Below the pieces are notes generated by a model. The model saw nothing but the letters and a program-made list of their open reading frames with translations. It had not been told where the DNA came from and made no database searches. Below, in pieces: positions 24,677 to 36,929 of a DNA stretch of 64,000 bases (position 1 is its first letter; each line of letters starts with the position of its first letter). The translations under genes and the position numbers were made by a program. The DNA is taken from NCBI RefSeq assembly GCF_014898815.1, contig NW_026515454.1, positions 1,612,001-1,676,000 of the forward strand, written 5' to 3'. This DNA comes from Panonychus citri (taxonomy: Eukaryota; Arthropoda; Arachnida; Trombidiformes; Tetranychidae).

Positions 24677-25760
24677 CTAACCATTTCCAGAGACACAAGG
24701 ACAAGCGTCAACATAAAGGTCACCCTTAATTTGCGCCAAAGTACAACGTTCACCTCTTTGAGCTCGATTTTGACAACTTCGAATTCCCGATTCACGATTT
24801 AATAAGCAACATCCTGATTCACAATCATTACTGTATGAACAAATATCACCCAATCCACGATGAGTCTAAATTAATGGTATAAAAAAAAAGAGCAAACGAA
24901 AAACAATTTAGTAAATTGTCCATCAGCAATAATCATGTTCCATTAAACCAGAATAACAATAGAGTCTGAATTTTAAATTTGGACTTAAAATTGGAACCTT
25001 AATTACATCGATTATGATATTAAGGTAAACAGAGAATAAAAGTGAAAAGTGACAAAAGAAAGATCAATTTGGGAAACAAATATCAGCCAATTCTCATCAT
25101 CATCATCATCATCATCATCATCAACAATATCACGGAAACGGTTTTAATTCTAATTGTAAAGATGATTACAATTCAATAAGTCATTCAACAAGGAAATATC
25201 GTTCATCTTGTTAAACCACAAACTGACCATCAGCTTTAACCATCTTGTCTCATCATCATTCAAACACAATAGCTTCTGTACAACCTTAAAGTAGGCCATC
25301 ATCATCATCATCATCATCATCTTTCTAATTGATGATGATTATGATTAAATGATGATGTGGTTTACTCTAAATTAATATCAAGCTAATAAGCGATGATAAT
25401 CAACCTAAATGTTAAAGTAATCAAAGGTAACTCCAAGGTGAAAGTAAACTAACAACAAATCATGTAGCGCTGATGATTTAACTAATAATTAGCAAATATT
25501 AATAATAGAAAATAACTTTTTTCTCTTCTTACCTTTCTAGGTGTGTCATCCATAGGATGTTGCATCATATCTGGATCTGACCAATCGATACCATCATTGG
25601 AGGGAATATAATAAGATTTTTTGTATAAATATCTCAAAGGTTTCTTATTGAATTGGTTCTTGGGCTCAGTTCGTTGGGCTCGATGACCATCCCAATAACT
25701 TTGAATCAATGGAAGCGTAACCAAAACCAGGAGAACAAGGGTAAATAATGATGAATTCAT
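24677..25760 (-). CDS. Secreted Dickkopf/ixodegrin-like cysteine-rich protein
   Basis: Two exons, 25760-25533 and 24865-24677 (donor GTAAGA, acceptor TTTAG, phase 0), give 138 residues. A signal peptide (MNSSLFTLVLLVLVTLPLIQ) precedes a basic and aromatic linker. The C-terminal module has eight cysteines: C-x5-C-x3-CC-x10-C-x9-C-x14-C-x1-C, with motifs ICSYSNDCESGCC and DACPC. This order matches the colipase-fold module of Dickkopf proteins and tick ixodegrin-type peptides, which usually have ten cysteines. The stop follows CPCVSGNG and overlaps a weak donor (GTTAGT), so a last exon carrying two more cysteines may exist. A TTTATAAC box at 25804-25811, about 45 bp upstream of the start, could be the TATA element. 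The role (Wnt modulation, integrin binding or other) is not predictable. Confidence 0.75.
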
Positions 25761-28700
25761 GATTTAATTGTTGTGAAAAGTTAATTGAAAAGCACGGCAA
25801 CAGTTATAAACCAAGTTACAAAATCAAGTGAAAGTATATGATTAACGTTGGATAACTAACTCGAGAAGTGTAGGATTGATGTGACTCTCAATTTTTCAGG
25901 TTATAACTCACAGAATGGAAAATTGTTCAACCAATGAAGACGAAGAAGATTAAGAAGAAGATGATGATGATGATTAACAGCTATAATCAAACACTGACAA
26001 GTTTTTAGCTTGCCACTTATTTGTTGTTGAAGACTGGGAGACGTTTAATCGACAACAATTAAATATAACTTGGAATATAACAAAGTAAAATAATTATTTT
26101 TCTTTCTTTTTTCACAGATTAATTGATATTGATATTAATTCTTACAGAGGATTAACTTTTCGGTGGACAGGTAACTGGTCAAGGTGATTCGGATTCTAAA
26201 TTGTTTATAGTTCAAAGGTGTTTCTCTCAACGCAATCTTATTTAAAATAACCAAGGGATCTTCAGGAGACTATCAATATATTTATGCTTTTCCTCGTCTA
26301 CTTTTCTCACTCTCACTCTCACTTTCTCTCTCCATCACACTTTCTCTCTCTCTTTCTCTCTCTCTCCTTGGTTATCATGAAAACCGAATTTTCTGGTTTT
26401 TCTGGTTTTACTCATTTCGTTCATCTTTCTTTTTCCAATTTTTTCGTCTTCTTCATCATCTGTTGATTGTATTCACTATTTTTCGTAGTTATCATCTTCT
26501 CTCTCCCCCTTCCACATATAACATCCTTGGTTCTTACTCTCTCTCTCTCTCTCTCTCTTTTTCTTACCTTGTTTTCTTTATGAAATTAACGAATTGTTTA
26601 TGTTTTCTTCAGGATGATGATAATGAAAGAAATTGGAAAAAGATGATGAGAAATGAGATTAATGATAATTTTCACTGATCTTATTTTCTCTTTCTAGTTA
26701 TATAACCAATAACAATTATAATAATTTCTGGACAAAGTAATCGATCATCTGAATCCATTTTTTTTATCAATTACGATGGTCAGTTGATACAATTTTTCCG
26801 ATTGCTCGTCAGCCATTCAAATGAATATTTGGATTCAATATAATCACGATGATTACTAAATGATCTTCAAATTTAACCACCTTAATTGATTAACTGAGAA
26901 AGCAGAACAAAAAAAATCACTGTTATAAAAAGGTAAACAAAATAATCTTTCAATTGTTAAATTGATATTTGATTAACTTATTTGAAACTTTGTTTTAGAC
27001 TCAATCATTCATTGATTGTATTACAATCATTAATTATGATGATAATTAATTGATAGGATGATTTGATTACAAGTTTAATGTAAAGTCCAAGTGTAGGTAA
27101 GATTGATTTTAAATGATTACATTATTATCATGTATTCATTGAATTGTTAGTTTACATCTATACTGACCTGACCAGGTCAGAACCTTTATTGTCAATAACT
27201 TGTTATTTACCTGTTGATTTTAATTTACAATCAAATTAATGGTTTACTATTATTATTATTATTTTACATGTAGGATGGTGATTAAATTATCACTCAATGG
27301 TGGTGATTGTCGATACGCTTGTAACCTTGTATAATCTGTTGGCTACCAAATCGTTGATTGATTGTTGTGACCATGTTATTGCACTCGTCCGACCTGAAGA
27401 GACCATCATTTATCATCTATTATTAAATCAATTGAATCAATTGTGTTTAAATTGATAAACGATTGATTGAACATCGGCCTTTGATACCGGGATATAAATA
27501 TTGGTATTGGTCATTACAATGACCCTTTAGATGGATATTTACAATCAATAAGGTGATGCTAATGGTTAATTATCTTTTAAAATGTTTTCCAAAAAGATGA
27601 TGGTGATGATGATTTCACCAGAATAAAAAACGATAAACACTCAGGTGAAAATGGCGAGAAACAAAAAATTCTAATTGACCTTTAATCGTATCGTGGTCAT
27701 CGTTACATTTTTCCCTTTAGATTAACTTTGATGGTATTATAACAATCAAACATCATTTTACCTGAATGATGATCAGAAACAGTTCATGAAAATTTAATTT
27801 ATTGTTTTCTTTTTAATCTTATATTTCTTTTTCAACAATCAACACAATTAAGGAACTGTTGATGAATCCAGTTGATTAATGGGTAACAGATTAATCATTT
27901 CAAATTATTGGAATCAAATTAGTTTTCTTATTCGCTTAAAGCAACTAATTACTTTCGATTAGCAAATACAAATATCAAGGTGCTAAATTGTCGACGTTTT
28001 TTCAGGGTGACAATTAATCAACAATCTAAATTATTCATTAAAACACCAAGAAAAATCAATCTCGGTCAATCGGTATGTTTATTATTATTATTGTTTCTAA
28101 ATTGTTAATTATATTCTGATCACATTCTTGTTACAGTTAATCATTACTAATCATCTATTTTTATTTTCAGGTCTCATCATTTCCAGTTAGTTAATTGTCG
28201 AGGTCAGTTTTTTATAAATCAATCATCTGGACGCGTTAATCATTATCATATTTATGCCAATCAAATGATTTTGCTTTAAGATGAAGGTTAATCTTGTTGG
28301 TGGAAGAGCAATTTTTGGTTGATTGTTGGATTGTTAATCACGGGAAACACCAGGAAAAGGAAATCAAACTTAATCAGATTTGTGAACAATTAAGTGTGAA
28401 ACAATCAACAAGGGAAAATAAACTACAATCATAATCAAATGTTTGATTGAGTAACAAGGAACTTACTTAATCCGGTTAATCTTATTAAACAGATAATTGG
28501 TATTTCCGTTAACTGGATTGGATTATTAATCATCAAAGTGAAATATCATTTAAATTGCTCAATTAAAGTTTAAATCTTTAATTGATATTATTTACCAACT
28601 GATTGATGCCTTCAAGTTGTTGCGTTGCTTTTAAATTGTATCATTTAAATCAGACTAATCAACCAATAACAATCAACCAAATCACTGGACTCGAGGTGTT

Positions 28701-31700
28701 ATTACACTTGATTGCATTCAATCCTGATTCATGGACAATTCAAATGAATTTTAAATAATTGATGATAATTGATGATAATCCGCTGATTGGTTGATAATCT
28801 CAGATCTAATTCCCAAAGTGACCATCGACTGACCAGAAATCATTTACCATTTATTATTACAAAACCTGATAATTAATTTTCTCAATCATCACCAATCCTG
28901 AATCATAAACAAAAGGATTATATTACTTTCACTTGATTGCAAGGTTAACAAATTTAATCACAATTAATGATAATACTTTCGCAATGCAAAATCATGAAAT
29001 GGTTAATTATTCATGTAACGATAATATCTGATGACAATTAGCTTGATAATCTAGTGCTTGTGGCTAATTATAAACATTAACTTGACCATTGGAATAACTG
29101 GAATATTAATACACCGAGAGAGAGAGAGAGAGACCGTTTAACTAGGAAAACATGAATTTCTTCAACAATTAACCAAACAAGTCTCAAGGATTTTTGATTA
29201 TTTAATCTGTCAACACAATTAATTGTTATATCAATGAAAGAAATGTTAACAATAACAACAACAATACACCAAGAATATCATATATACATATATTTGTCAC
29301 AAGGACTGTAAACGATAATCTCTTTTCAGATTATAAAATGACTGAGCTATAATTAGCTAAATTGTTAATGGTTTTGCTAGAAAGCAACAATTACGATGAT
29401 TAAGATTCATGATAATTTATGAAGATAACAAAAGTTAAATTGTTAAACAAATTACAATTGTAAAAGGTTAAGGTTCTTGAAGTCAGCGCCATGTTGATCA
29501 ATACAAGTTTCCATCATCATCATCATCATCAAGAAAACATAATCATGAGGGTCACTAAACTGTTCAATCATGAAACAATTTAATAATAACAATTTATAAT
29601 CAAAGAGTTGAGATGAACTCGAATCAAATTAAACATCAACATCACTTATCCCATAATAATAATAACACAAAGAGAAAAGTATTAAGAAAAAAAAGTCAAT
29701 GTCTATTAATCAATGGACAAGTTTAATTATGTTCGATGACCTTAATTCAATCGTGCTGATTAATTGTCCAAAGTGATCAACAATCAGGATGATATTTGAT
29801 TGATATCAGGTTAATAAAACAACTTTCACTTAATAGTAACTGAATCAACTACAAGCCAGAGATTGAGATAACATTGACCTTTAACAATTAAATTGCGAGC
29901 TTTAATAACCAAAAAAATAAAGAAAATGATTAACATAATCATTAAATTGCTCCAAGATCAATGGCATCATATTATCATTAAATCATCTTAATCATAATGA
30001 TTATTAATTCACAAAGATTTAATCATCAAGTGAAACAAATATTACAATGTTTTTAATCAATTGTAAAGGTGAAACTTAAATTAACTTGTGATATTAATTA
30101 TGTTGATAACAATTAACGTTTTTTACACGATCGATTTCATAACCTCCCATGTTAATTGTTATGATTTTTATTCATCATTCAGAGTAAATAGCCTGAGGCC
30201 ACAGGCCGTTTACACCGCCATTTAAAACGTACTACGCGTTAACAGTAAAAGGGAAAAAGTTATATAACCTGTTGATCGCTTGGGGCAATTAACTTTCTCT
30301 TTCTCATCTCTTTTAATTTATTTCTTTTACTTTTATTCTAACGAAACAATTAACTAATCTGAATGAACTTTTCTCGTTATTAATCATAAATGATTAACTG
30401 ATTAACTGATTAGCTGATTAACAAGACAATCAACTAACAAATCGGATCGATCCCTTGAGAGCTTATTGACTATTAAAACTTTGTTTCTTTGTTTATAACT
30501 TTTATCAATTCTGTCAATCAAACAATTTAGTTAACAATTAATCGTTAATTTATCAGATATAATTAACAAAGTTCATTGATATTTTTTTTTTCATGGTAAC
30601 AATCATCATCATGTTAATCATGTTGCAATCAAGTTAAGATTTAAAAACAAAAGGTTGATACGTTATGTTAATTGTTGATGTTTCTGTTTTTTTTTCTTCT
30701 TCTTAATTGTTGATTAACAGAAAAAGTTAATTAACATGATAAAGAGTGAAAGTTAATGATAAATTATAAAAAAGGTCACTAGACTTGAGAAGATTCATCT
30801 TAATCTAGAAAAATCTGATTACAAGTTTATTTTTATATTCAAACTTAATGTTTCAGGTTCATTCATTGATTGTTAACAATTAAAATGAAACCAGTTTTCA
30901 ATTTTATTCCGATGATTATGATTAACTTGATGAGATCAAATTAATCATGATTAACTTTCTATAAATACTTTGGATGTCCAAGGATTTTTTATTCACATCG
31001 ATTATATCTAAATTGTCACTTTAATCATGATCATTGATTTGAAGAGTCGTTTTTATAAACAATCTAATTACTGTGGGAAAATTGATTCAGGTTAATTGTA
31101 ACAATCAGTTAAATGGATAAAAAAAAGGTAACAATTAATATTGCGAATGATTAATTACACAATTAGTACGATTCACGAATTTTCGTGCAAAGATTGTAAA
31201 AATCATCTAAAGGGTTAAGGTCATACAAAGAGCATCATTCATAAGTTATTGAACATTTGACCCGAAAAAAAATGGAGACCATTTCGTGAGGGTCAAGCAA
31301 AGGGTAAAGGTAAAACTGACCAATCCAAAAGTTGAACAGGAGACGATCTTAGGACTACAGGATCTTGGACATTGATGTCACCTGAGATTTTGTACAAAGT
31401 AATCTTCAAATGACCTCCAAATGTATTCCTATGCTATTGGCCTTGAATAACCTTGACCTTAGTGCGAAACGAGCCCCTAGGGCATATAAGGTGATTTCCC
31501 AATAGTAAAAGTCTTTGTGATATTTAGTTGTGGAGTTAAAGGACAATCGGTTTATGGGTAATCAATTTAATTGTTATCATTGAGAGTTGATCTTATTAAA
31601 CTAATCAAATTGTGATCAAAAATCGATCCCAACAATTAAATATTAAGTTAAGGATTAATTGTTGTTTGTATTTTATTGATCAACAGGAAAAATCAATCGG

Positions 31701-32126
31701 ATTACAACTGGATTAGGATAATTGTTGTTTAGTTATTATGGAAAATGTCAACTGAAGGTTAATTAAACAATTGATTGTTTCCAACTCGATTTGAAACAAT
31801 CAGTTAATTGTTGATGATTTACAGATGGAAATATGGTTTGGATCCCTAAAAGATTAGTCAAACTGTCAATGTTTCAATTAATCTTAATTGTTATTATCAT
31901 AAATTGTTCGTTTACTAATGAATGAGAATTAGCAACTGTTTATTAATTGTTATCAAGAGATCGAAACAATCAGTTAATTGTGTTGCTAACAAAATACTGA
32001 TCACAATATTAGTTGAAATCTCATCGAAAGTGTATTAAGTTAACCATTTACATTTTCGCAATTTTTTTTTGTTTCTTATTGTTTAATTGTGATTGTTAAT
32101 TTCTTGCCCTTCAACAATTAACAACA
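25761..32126. other. Long gene-poor region
   Basis: Over 6 kb with no convincing coding exon on either strand. The open frames at 26284-26678 are CT-rich artefacts. It contains ATG/ATC microsatellites, a very high density of AATTG-core octamers, a short GC-rich patch at 30187-30245 with the palindromic GGCCACAGGCC, and an anomalous segment at about 31180-31520. Regulatory DNA or a non-coding transcript may be present, but nothing specific can be named. Confidence 0.4.
31180..31520. mobile_element. Compositionally anomalous segment, possible degraded transposon
   Basis: This stretch lacks the ACAATTAA motif that fills its surroundings and has higher G/C. It shows neither an open frame nor clear terminal repeats. 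An insertion relic is the most economical reading; conserved non-coding DNA is the alternative. Confidence 0.25.
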
Positions 32127-33362
32127 ATGGCCGCAATGATTGACGGTAAATCATTTTCTGGTAAAGTGGTAATTGTAACTGGTAAGTAATTAACTTAATC
32201 ATCTTACATATAAGAGGGTAAACAAAATGATTAAGTTGCTTTTTTGTATTTAAATGTTTCTATTTTTAGTTGAAATTAAATTTCTTAATGGTAAACAAAA
32301 CAATTAACTTAATTATCCTTTTCTTTTTGGTTAAGGTTCCAGTTCTGGCATTGGTGAAGTGAATGCAATTCATTTTGCCCGATTAGGAGCTTCGGTTGTG
32401 GTTACAGGTCGAAATCAAGAACGGGTCGAGAAAGTGGCCAACGAATGTCGGAAATTCAACACAACCGACCAATCAAAGGTAAAATCAATTAGAAGATTAA
32501 ATTAGTTGATTAACTCAGATGAATAGTAATTCGAAATTGATTTTTTTTTGGTTCTTGTTCGAAATTGACCTTTAATCGTTCAGACGCTTGGTGTAGTTGG
32601 TGACATTTCGACCGAAGACTTTTGTCAAACTCTAATTAACTTGACAATTAGTGAATTTGGTCGAATCGATGTTCTTGTTAACAATGCTGGTATTTCCAGT
32701 GCAGTTGCGATTGACGAACCTGCGGACAAATTTTTCACCGCTTTGGACAATATTTATCGAACTAATTTACGAGCTGTTTTGTACCTTATTCACTTGGCAA
32801 CACCTCATCTAATTGCGAGCAAGGGAAACATCGTCAATGTGTCCAGTTGTGCTGGTCAACGTCCAGTAAGTATTGATAATAATCACATAGAAGAAAAAGA
32901 AAAGTTCATTTCGATATTCATTTGCTTCGTCGTAGTGGGAAAAAGGTACAGCCTATTGTTCATTGAAAGCTGCTCTCGACATGACGGTTAAAACACTCAC
33001 CTTGGAATTGGCACCTAAAGGTGTTCGAATCAATAACGTCAGGTAAGCAAATGAATTGAGTCGCTGATAGAGTAAGCGATTAATTAATTGGTTCATTCGT
33101 CGATTCTAGTCCAGCCTATGTGGAAACGCCAATGTTATCCGATGGAATTGAACATCTCATGCCGGAGATAAGACAAAGAGTCTCAGAGAAATATCCTCTC
33201 GGCAGAATTGGACAAAGTGAGGATGTTTCGAACGCCATTGTTTTCCTTGCTTCGGAAATGGCCTCTTTCGTTTGTGGTTCTTGTCTTCCGGTTGATGGTG
33301 GGTCGTTGGATGGTTCATACACTCATACTCCACCTGAAATCATGAAATTGATTATAAGATAA
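32127..33362 (+). CDS. Short-chain dehydrogenase/reductase (classical SDR)
   Basis: Five exons, 32127-32181, 32336-32478, 32584-32865, 32936-33042 and 33110-33362, all GT-AG and in phase, total 840 nt (279 residues). The cofactor motif TGSSSGIG spans the first intron. Other SDR landmarks are the acidic GDIS segment, NNAG, the catalytic serine in VNVSSCAG, the catalytic YCSLK (Tyr-x3-Lys), PAYVETPM, and a C-terminal VDGGSLDG as in 3-oxoacyl-ACP-reductase (FabG)-like members. There is no signal or membrane segment, so it should be cytosolic and use NAD(P)H. The substrate cannot be inferred; cytosolic SDRs of this type in arthropods act on diverse alcohols and ketones. AATAAA lies at 33469-33474. 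Confidence 0.92.
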
Positions 33363-33468
33363 TCAATTCAGAGAGGGAGAGAGAGAATTGATTCCCCAGA
33401 TAATTGAAACATTGATCTTTAATCAATGTTTTCATCTATTCATATATAATTACATTTGATTGATTCTC

Positions 33469-33474
33469 AATAAA
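33469..33474 (+). terminator. Polyadenylation signal AATAAA of the SDR gene
   Basis: A canonical hexamer about 107 bp after the SDR stop codon. Confidence 0.55.
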
Positions 33475-33917
33475 GATTCAATAGTTATCTATTAAATTGT
33501 CTTGGTTAGTTGATTATCGATATACAAATCGTAGTATTTTTTCATTTAACAATTAAGTTTTTTTTTTCAAGAGACAATTTAACTTTGATTATCAAGTCTC
33601 CTGTTAATTGCAGACTAATTTTACAAGTTTAATAAACTTTTTTTAAGGAGATTTGGTTTGTCTTCAAATCAAAGTCAAAATAATGTAACAATTAAAGATA
33701 ATTTTGACTATTTATCTGATTACTTTGAAAGATGAATCAACAATTAAACAAAGTGGACTATTAATTGTATCGGTTACAATTGATAACTCAATTGGTAAAA
33801 GTTTACTCCTTGCAATTTAAAAGTCACTTAATTAATTGTTAACTGTAACTTTTAGTGATCAAATTTTGATAAAATTAAATTGTTGTTTAACATCAGATTG
33901 ATTGGAGTACTGATTGT

Positions 33918-35388
33918 TTAATGTTGACTCCATTGAATTGTCTTGATGTCGATTCCATCTTGAACCATTTCCCAAAGTGGACTCATCTCTCTTAGTCTAT
34001 TAACATGATAGATACACTTTTCTACAGTAAAATCAACTTCAGCTTGGGTTGTGAATCGACCGATACCAAATCGGATTGAAGAATGTGCCAGATCCTCTTC
34101 AGCGCCAATAGCTCTCAATACATAAGAAGGTTCTAATGATGCGGAAGTACAGGCTGATCCAGAAGAAAGAGCAATATCTTTTAGAGCAACTAATAAACTT
34201 TCACCTTCGACACATGAGAAGGAAATATTAACACAACCGGGATAACTTGATTCTCGAGATCCATTGATAATAACTTCGGGAATATTGTCCAATATTTTGG
34301 TAATAAGTCGATCAGATAATTTTGAAATATGCTTGTGGTCATAGTCCATTTCTTGAGCGGCAACTTTACAAGCAGCTCCAAGGCCAACAGCCAACGGTGT
34401 TGGTACGGTTCCACTACGAAGTCCTCTTTCCTGACCACCGCCGCTTTGTAAAGCCTCAACTCGAACTCTAGGCCTACGACGTACGTAAATGGCACCAACA
34501 CCTTTGGGCCCGTAAATTTTATGTCCACTGATCGACATTAGGTCAATGTTCATAGATTCAACATTTAACGGTATTTTTCCGATGGCCTGAGCAGCATCGG
34601 TGTGAAGGAAAACCTTTCTCTCCCTGCAAATGGCTCCAATTTCCTTGATCGGCTGGATTATGCCAATCTCGTTATTAACCGTCATCACGGAGACTAAAAG
34701 TGTATCTTTTGTGATTGCAGCTTCCAAATCTCTTAAATCAATAAGGCCTGTTTTCTGAACGGGCAGATAAGTTACTTTAAATCCATTATTTTCCAAATAT
34801 CGACACGAGTCTAAAACACATTTATGTTCAATTTGTGTGGTGATTACGTGATTTTTTTTATCCTTGTAAAATTTGCAACTCCTTTAATTGCGATATTATT
34901 TGACTCGGTTGCTCCAGAGGTGAAGATTATTTCTTTCGGATCGGCACCAATCAAATGGGCCACATGAGCTCGAGCTTCTTCAACGGCAGCCTCACTTTCC
35001 CAGCCATATGAGTGTGTCCGTGAATGTGGATTACCATATAGAGAGACCATGTAAGGTAACATTGTATCTATGACCCTTGGATCCATAGGTGAAGTCGCTT
35101 GTACATCAAGATACAAAGGCCGTAAAGATGGAGTTTTTTTAGAAGAAGTTCCTAAAGAATATGAGTAAAAGAAAAACAAAAATTTAAGTCGCATTTAAAA
35201 TCATATAGAATATAAGAGAAAAGGAGAGAGAGAGAGAGAAAAATGTAAAATCGATCATGTTGAATTGACAATCAATTCTTACCTTCCGAGGTTGAACTTG
35301 CACTTCGAGTAGATGAAACAATCAACCCATGTAAATGAGGTGATAGTAATTTCAATGTCAACGATCTAGTTGGAATTGTCAGAGACAT
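33918..35388 (-). CDS. NFS1: Mitochondrial cysteine desulfurase NFS1, one apparent frame break
   Basis: Two coding exons, 35388-35283 and 35151-33918 (donor GTAAGA, acceptor CTTTAG, phase 1), give about 446 residues, close to human NFS1. The first exon gives a basic, hydroxylated mitochondrial-type leader. Landmarks are LYLDVQATSPMDPRV, GNPHSRTH, FTSGATESNN, the TDAAQ segment, the PLP lysine in SISGHKIYGPKG, the mobile-loop cysteine in LSSGSACTSAS, and RFGIGRFTT. The enzyme takes sulfur from cysteine for iron-sulfur cluster assembly and tRNA thiolation, working with ISD11, ACP and ISCU. The reading frame shifts at about 34871-34880, exactly as if one base were missing after the GVA codons. 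In an essential, otherwise pristine gene this most likely reflects a sequence error. Confidence 0.93.
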
Positions 35389-36929
35389 TTTCACCGGTAA
35401 GAAATTAAATCAAGGTGGTGAAACAAACAGAGTGAGACAAAGATTGATGAGAAAATAAAAACCCTTCAAAAGTCAAAGAAACCCATGAAAATGGACCAAC
35501 AGGAGGCAAAGAAACAAACACACCAACAAATGGTAATTAATCCGATTCAAACTAGAAATAGAAAATAGCAAAGAAACAAAGAATTAATAAATTATTTTCC
35601 AACAAAATGAGTCACAATAAATTCAATGTTAAATGTCAATGAGAATAGAAAATGAAAATCAATCAAAATACTTACCAAGATGAGAAGCGAAACCTTTAAC
35701 CAAATAGAATTCAAAAAGCTTGTACAGTTCAATTAATCGATAATAAAACAAGAAATGAACAATCAACTGACAATTAACCGAGAAAATTAACCCGAAACAA
35801 TTAAGAAAAATGAAAACAGAAAATTACAATTAGTCAAATGCGTCACATTGCATCACAAAGAGAGGAACATGTGAGACAAAACCGATACATCGATGGTAAA
35901 AAATAACCGAAAAAGAAACGAAATGAAACAATTAAATTCTCTTAAACATGAGGGCCATAAATTAATTCTAATGAAAAGAACCAAAAAAAGAAAATTAATT
36001 AACCGGAATGATTTAATTATGGTCAAGAGAGAAAAAGAAAATTAAAAAATGAAATTAAATTGAAGGAGAATAACATAAAAGTAACATTACCTCTCGGTAG
36101 ATGGAAACAGTTTCTATGTCGAATTCTAATAGAAAACGAAAGTTACTCCATCAGGCGAACAAAATTTGAACTAATTTTCTTTTCATTTGTCATTTTTTTC
36201 CTTTAACTTTAATGTAGATTTTTAATTTAATTGTTATTGTGATCTTTTTGTAACAATTAAATTGTTATTCATTCCTTAAGTTTATTTAAATGTAATATTT
36301 TACTTATCGTTACTATCTACTGTTAATCAGTATTGTCCTTTAAACCCAAGGTCAACAATTATCATCATTCATCGTCACCAATCTAATCGGTATTAGAAAT
36401 CATCTCATTTCTATTATGTTAATCACTTTTTGTTTTTTGATTGTTTGTTAATTAATCCAATTTCATGTTAATTTCTCTCTCTCTCTCTTTTTTATAATTC
36501 ATTATATTTTCTATTATAATTTACCTATTTTTGTTCCTGTGTATTTGTGAGATTTTTTTTCTCCTCAAATTCTGTTTCAATTGTTCATTTAATTTTCTAT
36601 TCTCTTTTTGTTGTTGTACATTTTTCTTTTTGTGGAATATTTTTTTTTCTCTCTCTCTCTCTCTCTCTTTCTCTTTTCTTTTGGTTTGAGATTTTCTTGT
36701 CTCTTTTTTTTGTAAGGTCAACAATTAAGTTAATTTACTTCTTCTAATGTAATAGAGAAAAAGAGAAAGAAAAGATTTATTGTTTGTTGTTAGTCTTCTC
36801 TCCATTTTCAATCTCCTTCTTTCCTCTCTCTTTCTCTCTCCCTATTTTCGTTTTGATGATTCTACGTTTCCTTGTCTTTTCTCTTCTTTTTCCTCTGTGA
36901 AAACCAAGAAATTTTCAACAAAACGGGAA
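35389..36929. other. Divergent intergenic region between NFS1 and the IP3 receptor
   Basis: No coding sequence was found. Donor-like sequences on the minus strand at about 35670 and 36088 could belong to 5' UTR exons of NFS1. CT-rich tracts at about 36471-36489 and 36649-36668 precede the IP3 receptor start codon and may lie in its promoter or 5' UTR. Confidence 0.4.

Noticed and set aside
26284..26678. Plus-strand frames rich in Phe/Ser/Leu
   Set aside because: They arise from CT-rich simple sequence.
36521..36747. Frames on both strands before the IP3 receptor
   Set aside because: CT/GA-rich 5' region; opposite-strand frames of the same simple sequence.
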